A stretch of DNA of 64,000 nucleotides from positions 1 to 64,000 of the forward strand of contig VUYV01000792.1 in NCBI GenBank assembly GCA_008711295.1. Reading direction: 5' to 3'. The notes under the pieces were generated by a model. It worked only from the letters and a program-made list of their open reading frames with translations. It made no database searches and was not told the DNA's origin. The translations under genes were made by a program, and so were the position numbers. Below, piece by piece: positions 12,336 through 24,479 of the stretch (position 1 is the first letter of the stretch; each line of letters opens with the position of its first letter). This DNA comes from Anarhynchus alexandrinus (Eukaryota; Chordata; Aves; Charadriiformes; Charadriidae).

Positions 12336-13960
12336 TATTCTGTTCCTGGGAGAGCCATGTCCCTTCTCTGGGGCACTGCCAGGCGCGTGTTCCTCCTTTC
12401 AAATCCGAGTGGATCTGTGTTCACGCTGGGCCCGGGAGCTCCGTGTGTCGCGGAAGCAGTAGTGGCAGCGTTTGTGCAATATGCCTCTGTGTATTTGCAG
12501 GCTTTGGACATCTTTGGAACATGCGTGCAATTTATGTTATTTTTTTGAGAAATAATTAAAATTATTAGGAATTCTACGCATAACAAGTTAGGCAATTGCG
12601 GATAGGTTAATAAACCGTGCTCCAAGGTATTTTGCACAATCTCTTTCAGAGTTAAGAACAAGTAGGTAAAATGTTCTTATAGTGAATACACCCAGATATT
12701 TTTCTGACTCCCCAACACTAAAATGACTTTTTCAGTTAATTTCAAATTGCGCTGTTCTCCGCCCAGGTAACTATGGGCCTGGGGCTAAATATTCAAAATG
12801 TCCGGGTATTGGGAGAACCCCACTCCTAATTTGAAATAATGCTGTTAGGTGCAGTGAAGTCGCATAGATAAAAATTAGCTCAGAATTTCTCCCGTCCCGT
12901 GGATATTCTTTGTTTTTCTGCTTTGCACTTCACGTATGCTGGAAGGACTGGCAATGTTAGTTTGCACTGATTTCATTAGCCTTTTTTTCAAATGCGAGCG
13001 AGCTGTCTTTTTCATCTTTTGCAGGAGTGATTGTTAACTATAGGGAAATTGTCTCAAACAGTAGGTCAATTAATTACTGCATTTTTAAGCTCCCCCTTGT
13101 AAAACAGCAATTAATTTAACTGTTTTGGTGGATTTCTTCCTCAAGACTTATCCATTTGAAATCACTGTAACTCTAGGCAGATAACACTACTTTATTGTAT
13201 GTGACAGCTTTTCAGATGATCATATTTTCTTCCTTAATGAATGCTGGGACTGAGTTTGTTTTTAATTATCTGTGGCACCTTTGTATTATTAACAGAATGA
13301 GAAAGCAGTAAACGTGGGGTATGTGAAGTGAACGGGGACTATAGACCTGCTAAAAGTGGGTATTAAATAGAATGGATCTCAAAGTCCAAGTTTCATGTGA
13401 TGAGATAAAAATTACAAATATTTGCAGTTCAGAACCAGTGTGACTCCAAGGACCGTCACAGTTTTCTTATTCCTTCTTCCTTTAAGCTTCCATTTTTTTC
13501 ATTTTCATTCCAAACGAGTAAGAATTGTGGATTATTCAGTGCAGTCCCTGTGTACAACACATACTTGGGGTGAACAAGGCAGAATTTACAGCACTCTGGG
13601 AATTTATTGGGCAGGAAGATAAAAAAATCACTGTTGATCTTTCATAGTATAGTGGTTTTTGTCCTTAGATGACATTGTTTCAAATGACATTTAATAGAGG
13701 TTGGAACATGTAGAACTAGACAATTTTAAGTGGTTGTAATTTACTGTAAAGTAACTGCATGAAGGATAGGAAGATAAAGATCGTCAGGATGATATGGGTG
13801 AATTCTGACTGTTAAGCACATGGAGATTCCAGCGAGTCAGTCTTAAATGGATTGGTTAAAATAACTTGCACGAGATAATTTCTGTCCTGAGAGCTTAAGC
13901 AGCACATCATATCCAAAGTGTTTACTGAACTGCTTGGAAGATTTGGACAAAGTACGAAGA

Positions 13961-14009
13961 ATAGGGAGTTAATTTGAGTAGCGAGTTAATAGGGAGTTAA
14001 TTTGAGTAG
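13961..14009. repeat. Short tandem duplication, period 28
   Basis: The 21-base unit ATAGGGAGTTAATTTGAGTAG occurs at 13961-13981 and again, identically, at 13989-14009. Confidence 0.9.
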
Positions 14010-15312
14010 TATTTGGAGTATTTACTCTTGTAAATGGCTGTTTGACTCATTAGTGTCTCAAATGATATATATCAAAGAATAGTTCAGACTGAAACCGGAA
14101 TAAATACGACATTATCCTTTTGTACTGCCAAATGTAGGGCACCAAATGTTTGCTTATGTGGTCCAGTGCGATCAGTGGTGTAGCTCTTTTGACTATAGTG
14201 GAATTATACTTGGGATGAGCCTGGCCCCATGACCCTAATCAAACTGAATAAGATGAAAGGTTTGGGAAAAAAGAGCTCAGTCTCTACATAATAAGTATTA
14301 TGGGATTAGGCCTTTAAGGAAAGGGAAAAAATATATATATAGTGGCCTTTTAATCAGGCACATCATGGTAAAGCAGACATACAACAATAATTTAATGGGA
14401 AGATTTTCATAGGCTCATGATATGGCCAAGGAATGAAATATGCCGCGTAAATGTAAAATAGACTGTGACTGGTAGTACAAGAGAATTTGACAGCTTGGCT
14501 TTGCATAGCAGTTGTATTTTGCTGCATTCCCAGTTATTTACAAATTTTTCGTTGCAATGAAATCTGTGCAGCAGACCACTTAGGCACCTTTGTATTTTAA
14601 GGGTCACACTAAACACATTAAGTACAGTTTGGCTTTACGTTAATTAGAAGGCCATGTCTGCTAAATAAATGATTACTGCGCTCCCTCAGTTGCTTAATAC
14701 AGTGGCTGCTTTGTTTCTCCCACAGATTAGTGATGTCATGTCGGGTGTCCATCTCGGTGAGATTAGCAGTGAATACCCTGTTTTACACTTGAGGGATTCC
14801 TACCGATTTAATCCACATGTCAGAGGGTAGAGGTATTTTTCTGAATATGGAGCAGTTAGGGGAATAACCTAAGGGCAGCGGATTGTTTATTCTCTCAATT
14901 TCTATGCCTCCATTTTCCCCCTTGGTATGAGGCATTTGTCGTTAGTAGTCCCCGCAGTGGTGCCTGTTTTCTGCTCCTTGGACATACGCGGTTGACACAC
15001 CAGGCTTTTTTTCCCTTGTTTTTGTGCATGGCTATCTTACCAAATAGCAGTGTCGGGAACAAGTGACGATTCGTTTTGCTCAGTCTCACGTAATTCAGTC
15101 AGGGATTCAGTTTTGATGCTGGTCAGTCCTTTCGTGACGTCATTGTTCTTTCGTGATGCTGGCCTTTTCTTCTTTTTCACTTGGAAATACCAAAATAACA
15201 ATGACTGATTTTCCGATAAATGACCGTCACGGAAGGGTGCAGAACATGCGACTCCTGTGCCGCTTTTCCTTCCAAAGCTGCTGGTGCTGTGGCAGGTTGA
15301 GTCGTTACGCTA

Positions 15313-15336
15313 AATACTCCACATTGGTGGAGTATT
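15313..15336. repeat. Perfect 10-bp hairpin
   Basis: AATACTCCAC and GTGGAGTATT are exact reverse complements separated by ATTG. It lies about 85 bases outside the LTR end. No poly-T follows, so it is not called a terminator. Confidence 0.75.
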
Positions 15337-15419
15337 CTGTTAGAATTCTGATAGAAAATTTGGGAAGAGGGAAGACCTACCCATCCCCACCTTCCCCCTC
15401 AACCCACGGCCCCACCGGA

Positions 15420-15746
15420 TGAGGAGAGAAAACGGACTTCAGACGATCCAATGTGAGTCATACAGAAGCCATTTTATTGATATTCTACTGTCCCTTATAT
15501 ACAATTTTTCTATCCCTAATCGCGTTCACGCATTAGTTGATTGGTTAAAAGTCCTGTGCACAAGGCGAACATGTGACTCAGTTTCTTTCCCGATTGGTTT
15601 GTCTAATCTCTGCTTTTCCACCTGCTCCTCCGGCTCCTCCGGGCCTTCTCATCCGACTCCTCCAAGTTTTCTCATCCGACTCCTCCAGGCTTGTTTTTCT
15701 CAATTCGTGTGAAACAGTCACTATTGCTCCTGTTTTTCTCCCCTCA
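15420..15746 (-). mobile_element. Endogenous retrovirus LTR, minus strand
   Basis: A 327-bp element has imperfect inverted ends: TGAGGAGAGAAAA at the left and TTTTTCTCCCCTCA at the right, giving the retroviral TG...CA ends. Read on the minus strand it has two CCAAT boxes (15593-15597 and 15540-15544), a TATATAAGG TATA box (15492-15500) and an AATAAA signal (15473-15478). U3 carries a 19-base unit twice (15646-15664 and 15669-15687), as seen in LTR enhancers. The polyadenylation signal lies only about 15 bases after the TATA box. That implies a signal in U3 and a short R, as in betaretrovirus-like LTRs. No clear target-site duplication or tRNA primer-binding site is visible, so it is either a diverged solo LTR or the 3' LTR of a truncated provirus. 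Confidence 0.75.
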
Positions 15747-16100
15747 AGGTAACTTCAAGGATGAGAACCTACAGCCAGTCCGCTTCCTCGCATGGCTGGT
15801 TCAATATATGTCCATCGTCTCTTAAGTATGTTCCCACAACCGGAGGCACTGCTTCTTCTGCTGGGGTCAGGTCCTCTTGTACCTGCCCGTTTCGCCGGAC
15901 TGAACGGGCGGGAGGATTAGAGGTGCTCTATCAGAGGAGGCATTTGCAGGTCACTCGAACCCCGTATACCAACACCTTCATGTTTTCTGGCACCGGTTGG
16001 CAAAGCAGGTGCCAGCACAGGTCGGCCTTCTGGTGGTTTCAATATTTGAGGAGTTGGTTTGTGTCCTCAAGCTACTCAGAAATGCTGCAAGTCAAATACT
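15747..16100 (-). pseudogene. Possible degraded internal part of the endogenous retrovirus
   Basis: On the minus strand, directly upstream of the LTR, two partly open frames of about 40 to 50 codons follow one another. One is proline-rich and ends near 15921. The other runs from about 15925 and ends in EEADWL plus stop about 30 bases before the LTR. This is the position expected for the 3' end of the last retroviral gene. I could not match either to gag, pol or env, and there is no polypurine tract right at the LTR edge. It may instead be unrelated flanking DNA. Confidence 0.3.
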
Positions 16101-17330
16101 GAAGGACAAAAAAGAGGAAAAAGGGAACCTTGGCTTTGGGTAAGACAAAGCAGGTGGCGTGGTGGCCAAACCGATGTTTGTGCCACAGACTGTCATGGAA
16201 AAATGTTGCCTGGCTAGCTTTCAGTAACAGAGGTGTCCCAAAGTAGAGCTAACTATGTATTTCCAGTCCCCCTGTTTCTTAGTGGTTCTTATCATACTGT
16301 GCAAGGGTAGCAGAAGGGAAAAAGTCTATTTACAATGTATATTTAACTGTCACTCAGTTCTGTGTGTGCAGTGTGGCTTGATGGAGGGCTTTTCTCTCCT
16401 TTAGCTTCCGTGCAGTAACTCCCTCGGCTTGTTATCTGCTTGCCGAGAGCGCCTGGGAATTGAAATAAATTATGCTCGGACCAAACTTTTGGGAACTTAG
16501 GGTATGGAAAAGAAGAAGGTGGCAGTGCATATTGATGTGCTGGAGAGCGGGGAGGAAGGGAAGGAGAAGAAGGGAATAAGCCCGGATAGAGGAAAGCTAA
16601 TGCAGTAGGATAGTTGTTACTCCCAGGGAACGGGAATTGCTTTTTCGTAGAACGTGGGAAGAAGGACGGGTATTTCCAATAGCAGTGATACCGATGGGTC
16701 TCCTCTATACTGTATGCATCATTTCATGTCGTTTGTTATTGTAATCAGCACCTGCTACAGGGTTTATTATCAGCCTTGCAAGGGATCAGCAAAGCGTTGA
16801 GAAGGGATCTCCTGTTTTTCTGGCACATCAGAAAGGGCTCTAGGGGGAGTAAAGCAGCCGCTAAAGGTGTTTTATCATCATTTCATTCATTTGCAGGCAG
16901 ACACATCCATACGCACTCATGGAGGTCTTCTATCCTGTGCCTTAATACCCCTTTTCCTAAAGGAAACTGCAGATTTTCATCTTTCTTGTAAGCATTTAGC
17001 TGACAGGACTCAACGGGCAGCGCAAATGATGCACCTCCCCAAAATACTTTGCCTTTCAAGTCACCGCGATGCACAGAGCTACAGACCACTTAGGTGGTCC
17101 TTAAGAAGTCAAGTTTTGATGTGAGTCTCCGAGTCATAGCAACACATTGATTAAGGCGAAAACATGAATGGAAGAGCTAAAGAGAGGGAAATAAGTATCA
17201 ATGAAGCATGCTAGGTTCATCCCAATTATAATAGGCCGCAGCTGGAAATGACTAGCAGAAGATGTGGGGAGTAGCGCTGGATCGAGGCCAGAATGAGGAA
17301 AGGAGTGGCAAGGTATGCATTAAGCTCAGT
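16101..17330. other. Non-coding stretch, no gene recognised
   Basis: No exon or RNA gene is seen. A purine-rich tract (GGGGAGGAAGGGAAGGAGAA type) lies near 16550-16575. The first ~150 bases could still belong to the retroviral insertion, but nothing in them is diagnostic. Confidence 0.5.
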
Positions 17331-17712
17331 CACAGAATGGTTTAGGTTGGAAGGGACCTTGAAGACGATCTAGATCTTCACCTACAGTGGGCGGTTCTTC
17401 ATTTTCCCAGTCCTTGCCTTTGCCTTCTGCATCATGGGCAGTGCGGCTGCAGTCTTTGCCAGGGAAGACTGAGGCAAAAAAGTCATCGAGGACCTCGGCT
17501 TTGTCTCTATGCTGGGTGACCAGGTTGTCCATTCCCTTCCAGAGGGGGCCCACATCTTCCCTAGTCTTTCTTTTCTTGCTGACATACTTATAGAAGGATT
17601 TGTTTGTTTGTTTGTCTTGATGTCCCTGGCCAGATTTAATTCAATCTGGGCTTCAGCTCGCCTGACCTGATGCCTGGCTGCTCGAACGATTTCTCTGTAT
17701 TCCTCTGCATGG
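17331..17712 (-). mobile_element. Internally deleted CR1 LINE copy
   Basis: The first ~43 bases are the mirror of a CR1 3' tail (CAGAATGGTTTAGGTTGGAA, then CTTGAAGACGATCTAG). They join directly to sequence that, on the minus strand, encodes the CR1 ORF2 linker between endonuclease and reverse transcriptase: [35 protein letters not shown] and [12 protein letters not shown] are all visible. The whole reverse transcriptase and the start of the 3' UTR are therefore missing, with the join near 17373-17376. An insertion of TNKQTNP-like codons (a GTTT repeat at about 17597-17613) also breaks the frame. The 5' break is near 17712. Confidence 0.85.
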
Positions 17713-18239
17713 ATGTCATACGGTGCTGTCTTTGTAAGTAACTCAGTGGATAAATTTGCTATAGTATCAGCTGCCCACGTACTTTGGGTCCAGAACATGG
17801 CCAGTTATTCTAAAGAAGTGTTATCAAAAGCATAGCTGAGCTTACTCTGTCCCCAGATTTACCTGTCTTATTGACTACGCTCTCACTAGAACAACCTTGT
17901 CTTCTTGTGCCTGAAAGAGAGTCCCTTCAAATGTCAACGCGTCCACTTGACTAAAGCTCATGCCGTTGGGGAGTGAGACAGCAGCTGAAGTCCCTTGAGC
18001 TTTCCTTAGCTGCATCCCCACCTCTGTAGCGTTCCTGACTAACACGGAATGTGGTAAGACTGGAGTTGCCGGAGCTGTGTGTGTTTGGGCAGCAGTGGGA
18101 GTGTACATCAGAGTTTGAGAGCTTCCGAGTCTGTGAAATCCCAGGCTCTGGGCTGTGTGAGACAGGGCTGGTGTATCTGGCAGCAGACCAGTAAATGTTT
18201 GGGGATGTGTAGGTGAAGGTGTTGGGAAGGGAGTTAAGT

Positions 18240-18540
18240 GGCAGCATATGCTCGCGCAGCGGTCCCTGGGTACCGGCGGGCATGGCACGGGGGGGGCGGT
18301 ACGGCTGCGGGCGCGATGGAGTGCTCCGCCACGCACGGTCAGCGTGGTCAGGCAGGGATGTTCGCTTCACAGGCGTGCGGACGGAGACCAGGTGGACCTC
18401 AGCATCCTCCAGAGGCCGTGGCCCGGAGAGGCTGCTGCACCAGCCCGGGGCTTCAGGAACTGGAAGAGGCTGGAAAGCAGGCGAAGAGCCTGCAGCGTGA
18501 GGGGCCCTCAGAGCGTGAGCGCGGGCAGGGGGCTGTGCAC
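18240..18540. other. CpG-rich patch
   Basis: This is locally GC-rich DNA with repeated CGG/GCG dinucleotides and a G9 run around 18288-18297, inside AT-leaning flanks. Several frames are open on the plus strand only because stops are rare. It could be a small CpG island or a lineage-specific GC-rich insertion. No TATA box, first exon or repeat was identified. Confidence 0.35.
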
Positions 18541-19345
18541 AGAGATGGCTGGGGCCCTCAGGAGCTCAGCGAGCTGTGATTTTAACAGCCGATTGTACTG
18601 AACCGCCTCGGGCACAGCCCTGACCCCTATCAATATTTACCCTCTCAGATGCTCCGCCAGAAGAGCGGCGCGTGTCTTTAACACGCTGATTGTTATTTAC
18701 AGTGGTGGTCCCCACGAGCTGGATGTTTTCTGACCGCTTGAGGAAGGGGCTCTCCACTCCCAGAGCAGCACACCGGGCAGGGGAAGGTACCGATCGCTTT
18801 TATGAACAGCGAATGGGAACGCTTTGTAATTATAATTTTAAGGGGATTTAAGTATCAGTAGTGGCTATGGGACATGAGGTGGAACGGGAAAGGTCGCGCC
18901 ATGCCTGCTGACGGGGCACAGGGCAGGGACCAGAGTAATTTAAGGGCGAGGGCAAGAAGAGGCGGATAAGGCTTGGATTACTGAAAATACCTGCCCAAAT
19001 GCCTTATCCTTGGGCAGAATACCATTCTTATTGTTGTTTTACAGTTCTGAGAAACTGAAAAAGGATTTTGTTTAACATTGAGCAAAAGAGATTAACTGGA
19101 AATCTTTCTTGGCGTTTTTCTGCTGTTTATATTGAAATAATTTAATTTTGAATTAAATATCAGTTTCAAGGAGTTGCAAAAGTGTGACATTTTGTGAGAA
19201 TATTGAGAGGAGGCACTTTCTTACTTTTTTTGGCAAGTCATTTTTGTTGAAAAGTTTATCTACTCTGCTAACAATCTTAGTACTTTGAGACTTTTCATTC
19301 ATAGTGGTAAGTTCTTATATTTATAAAATGTTAAAATACTGGTCG

Positions 19346-19401
19346 GTGATTTTAAAGTAATATAGATGATACCGCTCAGTGATTTTAAAGTAATATAGAT
19401 G
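19346..19401. repeat. Short tandem duplication, period 33
   Basis: The 23-base unit GTGATTTTAAAG plus TAATATAGATG occurs at 19346-19368 and again at 19379-19401 without a mismatch. Confidence 0.9.
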
Positions 19402-19775
19402 TTGATTTTATTTATGTCACTTAAGAAATAACGGCTCCGTAAATAGTGTGGCAAGATTGCATTTGAGGAGAGGGAGAAGAGGGATCTTTGTAAAGAGAGA
19501 AGTTTCTAGAGGACGTTGGCTTTTGAATCTTATTCCTAGTTTAAGCAGAAGTGTTGAAAGGCAGCCATGTGTTCAGATATCTGTTATATGAATTGTTCTT
19601 AAGGCTAGTAATTTTTTCCATGGGTAAGGCTTCCCAGATTTCTTTTAAGCCATCTGTCGAGGAAAGAGAGCATTAGACCGTCAGACATTGTTTTCAAAGC
19701 TCAGTAAGATATTAGCTATTTAACCCTTGCATTACTTAATTTGAGAGAGCACTTCAAGCAAAAGCCATTTATTTT

Positions 19776-19893
19776 ACTATTGTATTTTATTGTTTTACAA
19801 GTGGAGAAGCAGAGGAGAAATGTTGAGTAACTCACTTTGTCTATAGTAAAGCTAACACTGGACTATGGCAGTTCTGGGATTCTGGAACCGAAA
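19776..19893 (+). mobile_element. Probable ancient MIR-like (CORE-SINE) relic
   Basis: The order of features follows the amniote MIR consensus: a TATTTTATTGTTTTACA start (compare CCATTTTACAGATG), GGAGAAGCAGAGG, TTGAGTAACTCACTTTGTC (compare TTAAGTAACTTGCCCAAGGTC), then GGCAGTTCTGGGATTCTGGA (compare GGCAGAGCTGGGATTCGAA). Each block matches at perhaps two thirds of positions, as expected for a very old SINE. A RepeatMasker-type search would decide. Confidence 0.5.
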
Positions 19894-22800
19894 ATTCCTT
19901 TGTATACGTATGGGTAATGTGCTGCTACGATAATCTTGATTAAAGTAAACTCTAGATGATCATTCAAGATGCTGATCTTTCCTGCCTTGATCCGAGGAAG
20001 ATAATGAATTGGCAGAATTGTTTCATGTGGTGAGGTTGAGAGAGTGAGCTCCGGCGCCTGGGGTCGCTGCGGCTTCCTCTGCTATTACGCCCGTCACCGG
20101 CCCCGTGCGATGGGGACTCGTCTGTGTTTCCTCGCGGGGTCTTTCTCTTGCGTTCTTTTGTTTGCTGAAAACTCAACCGTATTGAGGTCACGTAGTGAAT
20201 TCAGTTCTCAAGGCACCGCCTCGCCATTGGCTTCATAAATTACTATCAGTTATTTGTAATGATTTTGTGCTATGTCTGAAGTTAAGTAAAACTTTTTAAA
20301 AGGATTTAAGCAGTTTAAATGTAGAATCTTCTTTACAAGACTGGAAGGAGCTACTTGGAGGAAGGAGTGGGATCCTGAAGATGCTGGGGGGGGGCTAACC
20401 AGTACCACAATAGGTGGCCAGTAGGTAGTGTATCCAGTGAACAGCTAGTGAAAGATGGTTTGCCTCAGGTAGGACTGACCGCTCCTCCAGACGTTACCCT
20501 GCGAAGCAGCCCGGCTCCGGTGGAATCCCTGAAAAAGCAGGAGGAACTTCTTGCAGGTCCCTTCTTTAGCCATCACGGACAGCCAAATTCTCAAAACCAT
20601 CAAAAAAGGTGGCATTGCTTTGTTACTCTGTCCGAGCTACGCTGTATGGGAGGAAGAGGACACTGGTCAGTCTGGTCAGATTAGGTTCTGTCTTGTTCCT
20701 GGTCGCTGGGAGAAAGGCTGAGGAGGTAGTAGCCGTGGTTTGCATAGCTCTGCCGGTAGCACCATGGAAAGATGAAAAGAGAGTTTATTCCCTGAAATAT
20801 TGTGACTGTGCCCTATTATGATGGTTTAGATTTAATAAAACCTACGTGATTGCTGTCCGTTGGTCTACATGCCCTCATACAAATTATTTCTGCAGGAAAA
20901 CAGTAGACACTTCATTCTAACGTTAAGAAAGAAATACAGCTTTGAGAAGGCGGTAGATGTAATAATTTCGAAATCCCTTGTGACATGTATGGGAGTATAT
21001 TGGATTGTTCCTTCTCCTAATAAGGTCCATTTTCTTGCACCTAGCAGTGAATTTGAATTTACCAGTAACAGTGTGACAGCAGCGCTTAGTTTCTGAATCA
21101 TTTCTTGGGTAATCTCAGGAAAACCATTGAACTGCAGCTGTAGCTGTAGCTTCAGCCGAGTTGCGTTGGTATTTAGAAGCGTAGAGAGAACAGGAGGTAC
21201 ACACTTGACTTGTGAAAAGTTCTCTTGAGCTGTGAGGTGCAGCAAAACTGATAGCTATTGAGATTAAATCCCATCCCCTCCTCCCAGGGACGGCTCCCAC
21301 GAGCACGGGGATGCTGGGGTGGCTTCATCCCCTGCCCGGGAGGACCTGCAAGGCAGGCTGGTAGTAAATGATGACTTGCGGCATTTTTTATGGCCTGGTG
21401 TACAAGAACAGTGTGCTGCGAGTGTCCTTGGTTGTCACCAGCCATTGCAGAACGCTGTAAATCATCCTTATTTTACTTTATGAATTGTAAAAACTATCAT
21501 ACATTTCATAGGTATCTCAGGACAAGATAGTAAATTTCAAGGTTTTTTTCCATGAATTTATAGCAAAGTCTAGAAAATAACTTCTTATGCAGTTGGAAAA
21601 AACAACTGTAGACATGAAGAGCAATACATTGTCTTCAGTTTGTGCGCACAACTCCCTCTGACATCAAGGGCAATAGGTGGCCCACAGAGTGATTACTTAG
21701 GGGAAAATAAAGGAAAATATGAAGAAAGGTGTACTGAGAGAGGCTGACTGTTGGAAGGGATGGAATTCAATACAATTATTTGTCAGTGGCATTTTGCTCT
21801 TAGCTCATTGTTTACCAGAATAGCCCAGTTAATATCATCTCTTGTTTTGTTGATGGTTTCTCTTCTACATTTCATAATAATGGCACATCACTGTCCATTT
21901 GCGAGTCGAATTACTTGTTTGGCATATGCAAAGGAGAAATCTCTAAATCAAATTTTATATGTTAAAGGGGTTTTCTTTTAACCTGATAAGAACAAGTGCG
22001 TAAATCACCTTCTTCCTCAAAATAGCTGCCGAATTCTTCTAGAGACATTCTTGGTATATATTATAAGAGCAAATAATTTCCATGCGGAGAAGCTGAATGC
22101 TGCTCTTAAGGTCGTGTGCATCTTCATTTAAAATTCATTTAGATATTTCTCACGTGTTTAAGGATGTAGCCTGGCCACAATGGTGGAAGCAAGTAGCAAG
22201 TAAGATGTAACACCATGAGCACGTGAGAGCACTGAAAATCTGTTTGTTGCCTTCCATTCAAATTCCGATCCTACATAATTGATAAAATTCCTGGCTAGAA
22301 TTCTGTGGAACTGGTATTTCTGTATGGGACCAGATGCACTGTTAAATGCTCACTGACATTAACGTGTTCTCATCCCTGAAATGAAAACGAACCCTGTTTT
22401 TAGCCCTCTTTACGTGATCTCTTGCAATCTCTTGTTCTTCGGTTTATCGCATTAAAATGCCTTTCTTGGAAGCATCTGTTATTTCTGAGAGAAGTTGGAC
22501 AAATGGAAATAGCTGCAAAGGCTATAATTTCGCATTCTACCTTGGAGAGAGGGGAACAAAAAGACCAAAGGAAGCAAATGTTGGCCTTCTTTTCTGTGGC
22601 AACTCAAATAATTTTTGTATTTATTTTTTCCCCACCTTTTGTGTCTTATAGGAACCGTGAGCTTTACATTTCATGCACAGTCATGGAATATAATAGCATA
22701 ATTTTCATGCAAGGACATAGTCTTGCCAGCTGAAAGTAGTTAGCAGTTTGTATTACAAATATATCTTCTAATTTTCTTGCCTATAATTATAAAGCATTCT

Positions 22801-23507
22801 GTAATGACGTTGAACTGAAATATCTGCATTCTACGAATAGTTACTTGCAAAAAAAGAGAAGTTTTATGTAGTTCTCAAGCACAGTCCAGATACTCTGTAG
22901 ATATTAATTAAAAAAGTCCCTAAACTGCAGTGCTTCCGAGGCTTTTAAAAACCTCACTGCATAAAATTGCTGCATTTTGAGGGGTGCTTCATTATGAAAG
23001 TACCAATTAAGAAAAACATACATGTCCCAAAAGTTCATAGGTTTTCAAGGGTCTAATGCGTCTCCAGTACCTTCCTCTTATTAGGTAATTGTATTTAGCA
23101 GGTGAAGGCTGTAAGTCAATGATTCAGTTAAAAATAAGACTGCAACAGAAGAGGAACATTTTCAGACCTTTTTAGACGGCTTTTCCTCAAGTTGTGTTTT
23201 GTCTGCCTGGCCAGAGGTTTTATTCGGCGGCGGAAACTGTAATGGTTTTTGTCTTACGAGTTGTTTGCAGTTGAAATCTTCTCTTCTCGTGCACCTACAG
23301 ACAGAAAAGGCACCGCGGCAAAAGGTGCGCGGGTTTTCCTTCCTGAATGGGAGCTCTCTTAAAAGGCGCAACTCAATTAGGGAAGATCCATCTGGGCAAA
23401 CAATGAGATCAGCAGATGTTAGCAGAGGAGAACCCAGAACCACATCCTCTGCTGGGCCTTCTCAAAACATGCTGTGGCACTTTCAGATGGCTTTCTGTTA
23501 AAAAGGA

Positions 23508-23536
23508 GCAAGGGGGGCAGGGGGGGAGGTTGGAGG
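23508..23536 (+). other. G-rich tract with quadruplex potential
   Basis: Runs of six and seven G separated by CA, followed by further GG pairs, could fold into a G-quadruplex on the plus strand. There is no gene context. Confidence 0.4.
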
Positions 23537-24479
23537 AGAGGAAGCATTCAGTAAAAAATACTTTATTTCTTTTTTCTTTAAAGTGCCCGAGTGCTAACAT
23601 AATTACAAAAGAGAACAATAAGATTCTTAATATTCAGTGGCAACGTGGAAGGGAAAATGCAGCAGAGAACAGCAGCTGAGACAGTCTTTAATCAGGGTCC
23701 CTTACAAAGTCCCAGAAAAAGACACAAGAGGTCTGATGAGACACAGCTGCACTAATCCTTGTATTAAAAAAAAAAAAAATTCAGAAAGAAGGGGATATGT
23801 TAATGAAAGATTGATAATGCAAGACGCAGTTGGCTGGAGAAGATTAATGTATTAAAACAACCACCACAACAAAGGATCCAGCCAGTCTGCTCGGGTTGCG
23901 CAACCACATCCTGCCACGGAGTTTCAGATGCGGCGTTGCAGAAGCCCACACAGCTCCCGGTAGGAATTTTTGTGAAAGACGAGGGTGCGACGCGCTTTTA
24001 GAGCTGCTCTGCCTGTGGTTACAGCCATCGGGTCGTGAGACTCGTCCTGCTCCTGAGATTGACCTTAATGCCTGGAGCCCTGGCACGTTTCTTCCCCGAA
24101 AAAGCCAGTGCGGAGCTTGAAAACGTTTTTGATAGAAAAGTAATCAAAACCAGTATGTTCCTCTGAAATATTTTGACTGAAGCAGCTGGGCTGTTTCTCA
24201 CCAACGGAATTCCTTTCCTGGAGAACGCTCAGCCAGCTTTACCCTTAGATATTCTTCTTTGGGTTATGTGTAATACCCACTAAGCCGCTGAAATATTGAA
24301 GAAGAAAACTCACATTCCTTCTCATACATAGTTTGGGGTTTTTTTTTCGGTGGGTTGTTTTTTTCATGGTACTGAGCCACGCAGGGAGATATACAGCATA
24401 TCACACTCGAGCTGAACTGTCCCATTCTTCTGTCGGGTTTTTAAATAACTTGGATTAAGTCCCAGATTGAAGTGTGACG

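Larger units (their letters stand above)
12287..15419. other. Non-coding stretch, no gene recognised
   Basis: No supported gene. It contains a DR5-type site at 12319-12335, a short tandem duplication at 13961-14009, an (AT)n tract near 14331-14340, and a perfect 10-bp hairpin at 15313-15336 just before the LTR. The rest is AT-leaning single-copy DNA. Confidence 0.55.
17713..19775. other. Non-coding stretch with one unexplained minus-strand open frame
   Basis: No known gene. A minus-strand frame of 153 codons (18336-17875) is Ser/Thr/Pro-rich in its first half and ends VDALTFEGTLFQAQEDKVVL-type residues before a stop. I do not recognise it, and there is no sign of a start-site context, conservation or a partner exon. 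A GC-rich patch lies at 18240-18540 and a short tandem duplication at 19346-19401. Confidence 0.45.

Noticed and set aside
15313..15336. Hairpin considered as a transcription terminator
   Set aside because: No T-run follows and the setting is vertebrate non-coding DNA, so it was kept only as a hairpin.
15957..15967. TCGAACCCC (minus-strand GGGGTTCGA), tRNA-like
   Set aside because: No acceptor stem or A box. It lies in the possible retroviral internal sequence.
16550..16580. Purine-rich tract considered as a retroviral polypurine tract
   Set aside because: It is on the plus strand, about 800 bases from the LTR and not next to a TG...CA end.
23768..23780. A13 run considered as the tail of a processed pseudogene
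   Set aside because: No upstream coding similarity or polyadenylation signal at the right distance, and no flanking duplication seen.
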